5,780 nucleotides of DNA, from positions 1,986 to 7,765 of the forward strand of contig NZLE01000020.1 of the NCBI GenBank assembly GCA_002692605.1. Direction: 5' to 3'. Shown here piece after piece: positions 4,323 to 5,780 of this stretch (the first letter of the stretch is position 1; each line of letters begins with the position of its first letter). This DNA comes from Opitutia bacterium (GTDB taxonomy: Bacteria; Verrucomicrobiota; Verrucomicrobiia; Opitutales; Seribacteraceae). A program made the translations under genes and the position numbers. The notes below the pieces were generated by a model. The model ran no database searches. It saw nothing but the letters and a program-made list of their open reading frames with translations, and was not told the origin of the DNA.

Positions 4323-5780
4323 GAAAGACTTTTCCAAAGACAAACCGACCGAAATTGATTTGAAGAACATCTTGGATCAACGCATCCTGATCATGGACGG
4401 TGCCATGGGAACCATGATCCAACAGGAGAAACTCGAAGAACATGATTTCAGAGGTGACTTGTTTCAAAAGCATGAGGGTGAGCTCAAAGGCAACAATGAC
4501 TTACTGAGTCTCACCAGACCCGATATCATCGAAAAGATTCATTCCTCCTATTTTGATGCGGGCAGCGATCTTGTGGAAACGAACACCTTTAGCGCAACGA
4601 GCATTGCCATGGCGGACTACAACTTGGAAGACGTCGTTTATGATTTGAATGTCGCGTCCGCTCGCTTGGCTAGAAAAGCGGCCGACCTCGCCATGAAGAG
4701 AGATCCGAAGCGCCCTCGATTCGTCGCGGGAGCCATTGGCCCAACCAACCGAACGGCTTCTCTTTCCCCTGACGTCAATGATCCTTCTCTTCGAAACGTA
4801 ACCTTTGATCAACTGGTGGAATCCTACTTGTCTCAAATACGCGCTTTGGTTGAAGGAGGGGTTGACGTCCTGCTTCCCGAAACCACCTTTGATACGCTCA
4901 ACCTAAAGGCTGCCATATTCGCCATGGAAGAATTTTTTTCCTCGTATGGGAAAAGGTTGCCCGTGATCATGTCCATCACCATTACGGATGCATCGGGCAG
5001 AACACTCTCCGGCCAAACCACCGAAGCTTGTTGGAATTCAATCGCCCATGCCAAACCCTTAGGGGTAGGATTGAATTGCGCATTGGGAGCGGATGCCATG
5101 CGACCCTACCTGCAAGCGTTATCCAAAAACGCTGACTGTTTCGTCCATTGTTACCCCAATGCCGGTCTCCCCAATCCCCTCGCTCCGACCGGATACGATG
5201 AAAAGCCCGAAGATACTGCAAACGCTCTTTTCAAATTCGCTGACGAGGGCTTGCTCAACATGGCAGGAGGATGTTGCGGAACTACCCCTGACCATATCCA
5301 TGCGATTGGCGAGAAGCTTGCAGAGGCTGCTCCTAGGGAACGGGTTGAAATCGATCCGGCGCTACGTCTGAGTGGGCTCGAACCCTTTGAGCTCAAAGGA
5401 GCCCCCAAATCCTTAATGAGCGTTGGGGAACGTACGAACGTGACAGGATCTCCGAGATTCCGAAAACTGATCGAAGCCGAAGATTATGATTCCGCGCTGA
5501 AGATCGCCAAACAACAAGTCGAGAATGGCGCCAACGTCATCGACGTGAATTTCGATGCGGCCCTTCTCGACGGCGAAAGTTGCATGACCAAATTTCTCAA
5601 TTTAGTCGTCTCCGAACCTGATATTTCAAAAGTTCCGATTATGATCGACAGTTCGAAGTGGTCAGTGATCGAAGCCGGTCTTAAGGTCATTCAAGGCAAA
5701 TGCATCATCAACTCCATTAGCCTTAAGGAAGGTGAGGAAACCTTCAAGGAGCATGCCCGCCTAGCCATGCGATACGGAGC
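4321..5780 (+). CDS. metH: Cobalamin-dependent methionine synthase, N-terminal part (cut off by the window)
   Basis: MetH transfers a methyl group from 5-methyltetrahydrofolate to homocysteine through methylcobalamin, making methionine in the cytoplasm. 486 complete codons are present out of roughly 1,200 in a full-length enzyme, with no stop. The homocysteine-binding barrel fills about residues 18-335, with DGAMGTMIQ (26-34), ETNTFSATS (86-94), AGAIGPTNRTASLSPDV (136-152) and PETTFDTLN (186-194). Its zinc site is complete: Cys253 in GLNCALG plus Cys318 and Cys319 in GGCCGTTP. The pterin-binding domain begins near residue 365, with VGERTNVTGSPRF (368-380), GANVIDVNFD (403-412) and MIDSSKW (441-447). 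The cobalamin-binding and reactivation domains lie beyond the edge, so a split MetH cannot be excluded. The ATG at 4321 is the first possible start, because an in-frame TGA sits at 4303. No Shine-Dalgarno sequence precedes it, and the gene probably depends on the overlapping palindrome for control. Confidence 0.97.
   Translation, partial: MKDFSKDKPTEIDLKNILDQRILIMDGAMGTMIQQEKLEEHDFRGDLFQKHEGELKGNNDLLSLTRPDIIEKIHSSYFDAGSDLVETNTFSATSIAMADYNLEDVVYDLNVASARLARKAADLAMKRDPKRPRFVAGAIGPTNRTASLSPDVNDPSLRNVTFDQLVESYLSQIRALVEGGVDVLLPETTFDTLNLKAAIFAMEEFFSSYGKRLPVIMSITITDASGRTLSGQTTEACWNSIAHAKPLGVGLNCALGADAMRPYLQALSKNADCFVHCYPNAGLPNPLAPTGYDEKPEDTANALFKFADEGLLNMAGGCCGTTPDHIHAIGEKLAEAAPRERVEIDPALRLSGLEPFELKGAPKSLMSVGERTNVTGSPRFRKLIEAEDYDSALKIAKQQVENGANVIDVNFDAALLDGESCMTKFLNLVVSEPDISKVPIMIDSSKWSVIEAGLKVIQGKCIINSISLKEGEETFKEHARLAMRYG

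Noticed and set aside
4379..4395. Second copy of AACGCATC followed by ATCATG inside metH, similar to the upstream palindrome
   Set aside because: The match is short, the spacing differs, there is no inverted partner, and the bases are explained by codons of the conserved start of the homocysteine domain.
4501..5690. Minus-strand and out-of-frame open frames within metH
   Set aside because: They coincide with uninterrupted, motif-rich MetH coding sequence on the plus strand.

Overview
The window looks like ordinary chromosomal core metabolism from a bacterium of moderate GC content. My best guess is the Verrucomicrobia / Planctomycetes / Bacteroidetes area, perhaps a marine verrucomicrobium. 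This rests on the style of the fused KorA and on two genes (korA, metH) with no visible Shine-Dalgarno sequence. It is an impression from protein resemblance, not a phylogenetic result.

Layout, left to right. (1) Positions 1-2857, minus strand: korA followed 20 bp later by korB, the two subunits of a 2-oxoglutarate (2-oxoacid):ferredoxin oxidoreductase. korB runs off the left edge with only its extreme C-terminus missing. (2) Positions 2858-3002: an AT-rich spacer holding three short inverted repeats and a weak candidate korA promoter. (3) Positions 3003-4187, minus strand: tRNA-Pro(UGG) with encoded CCA, then a DUF985-type cupin gene, then a 2OG-Fe(II) oxygenase-like gene. The two protein genes are 6 bp apart and look translationally coupled. 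No terminator is visible between the tRNA and the cupin gene. (4) Positions 4188-4320: a compact divergent regulatory region. (5) From 4321 to the right edge, plus strand: the first 486 codons of metH, cobalamin-dependent methionine synthase, covering the homocysteine domain and the beginning of the folate domain.

KorAB interconverts 2-oxoglutarate and succinyl-CoA using ferredoxin, and MetH methylates homocysteine. The oxygenase-like protein next to korA would use 2-oxoglutarate if it belongs to the family I think it does, but a functional link to KorAB is only an inference from adjacency.

The most notable non-coding signal is a 40-bp concentric interrupted palindrome at 4283-4322. It has perfect 12-bp arms around a perfect 10-bp core with the same centre. 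It overlaps a plausible -10 box and the metH start codon, and is best read as an operator on a nearly leaderless metH promoter. I see no mobile element, CRISPR array, defence system or clearly new multi-gene system here. The least characterised part is the cupin / oxygenase pair behind the tRNA.
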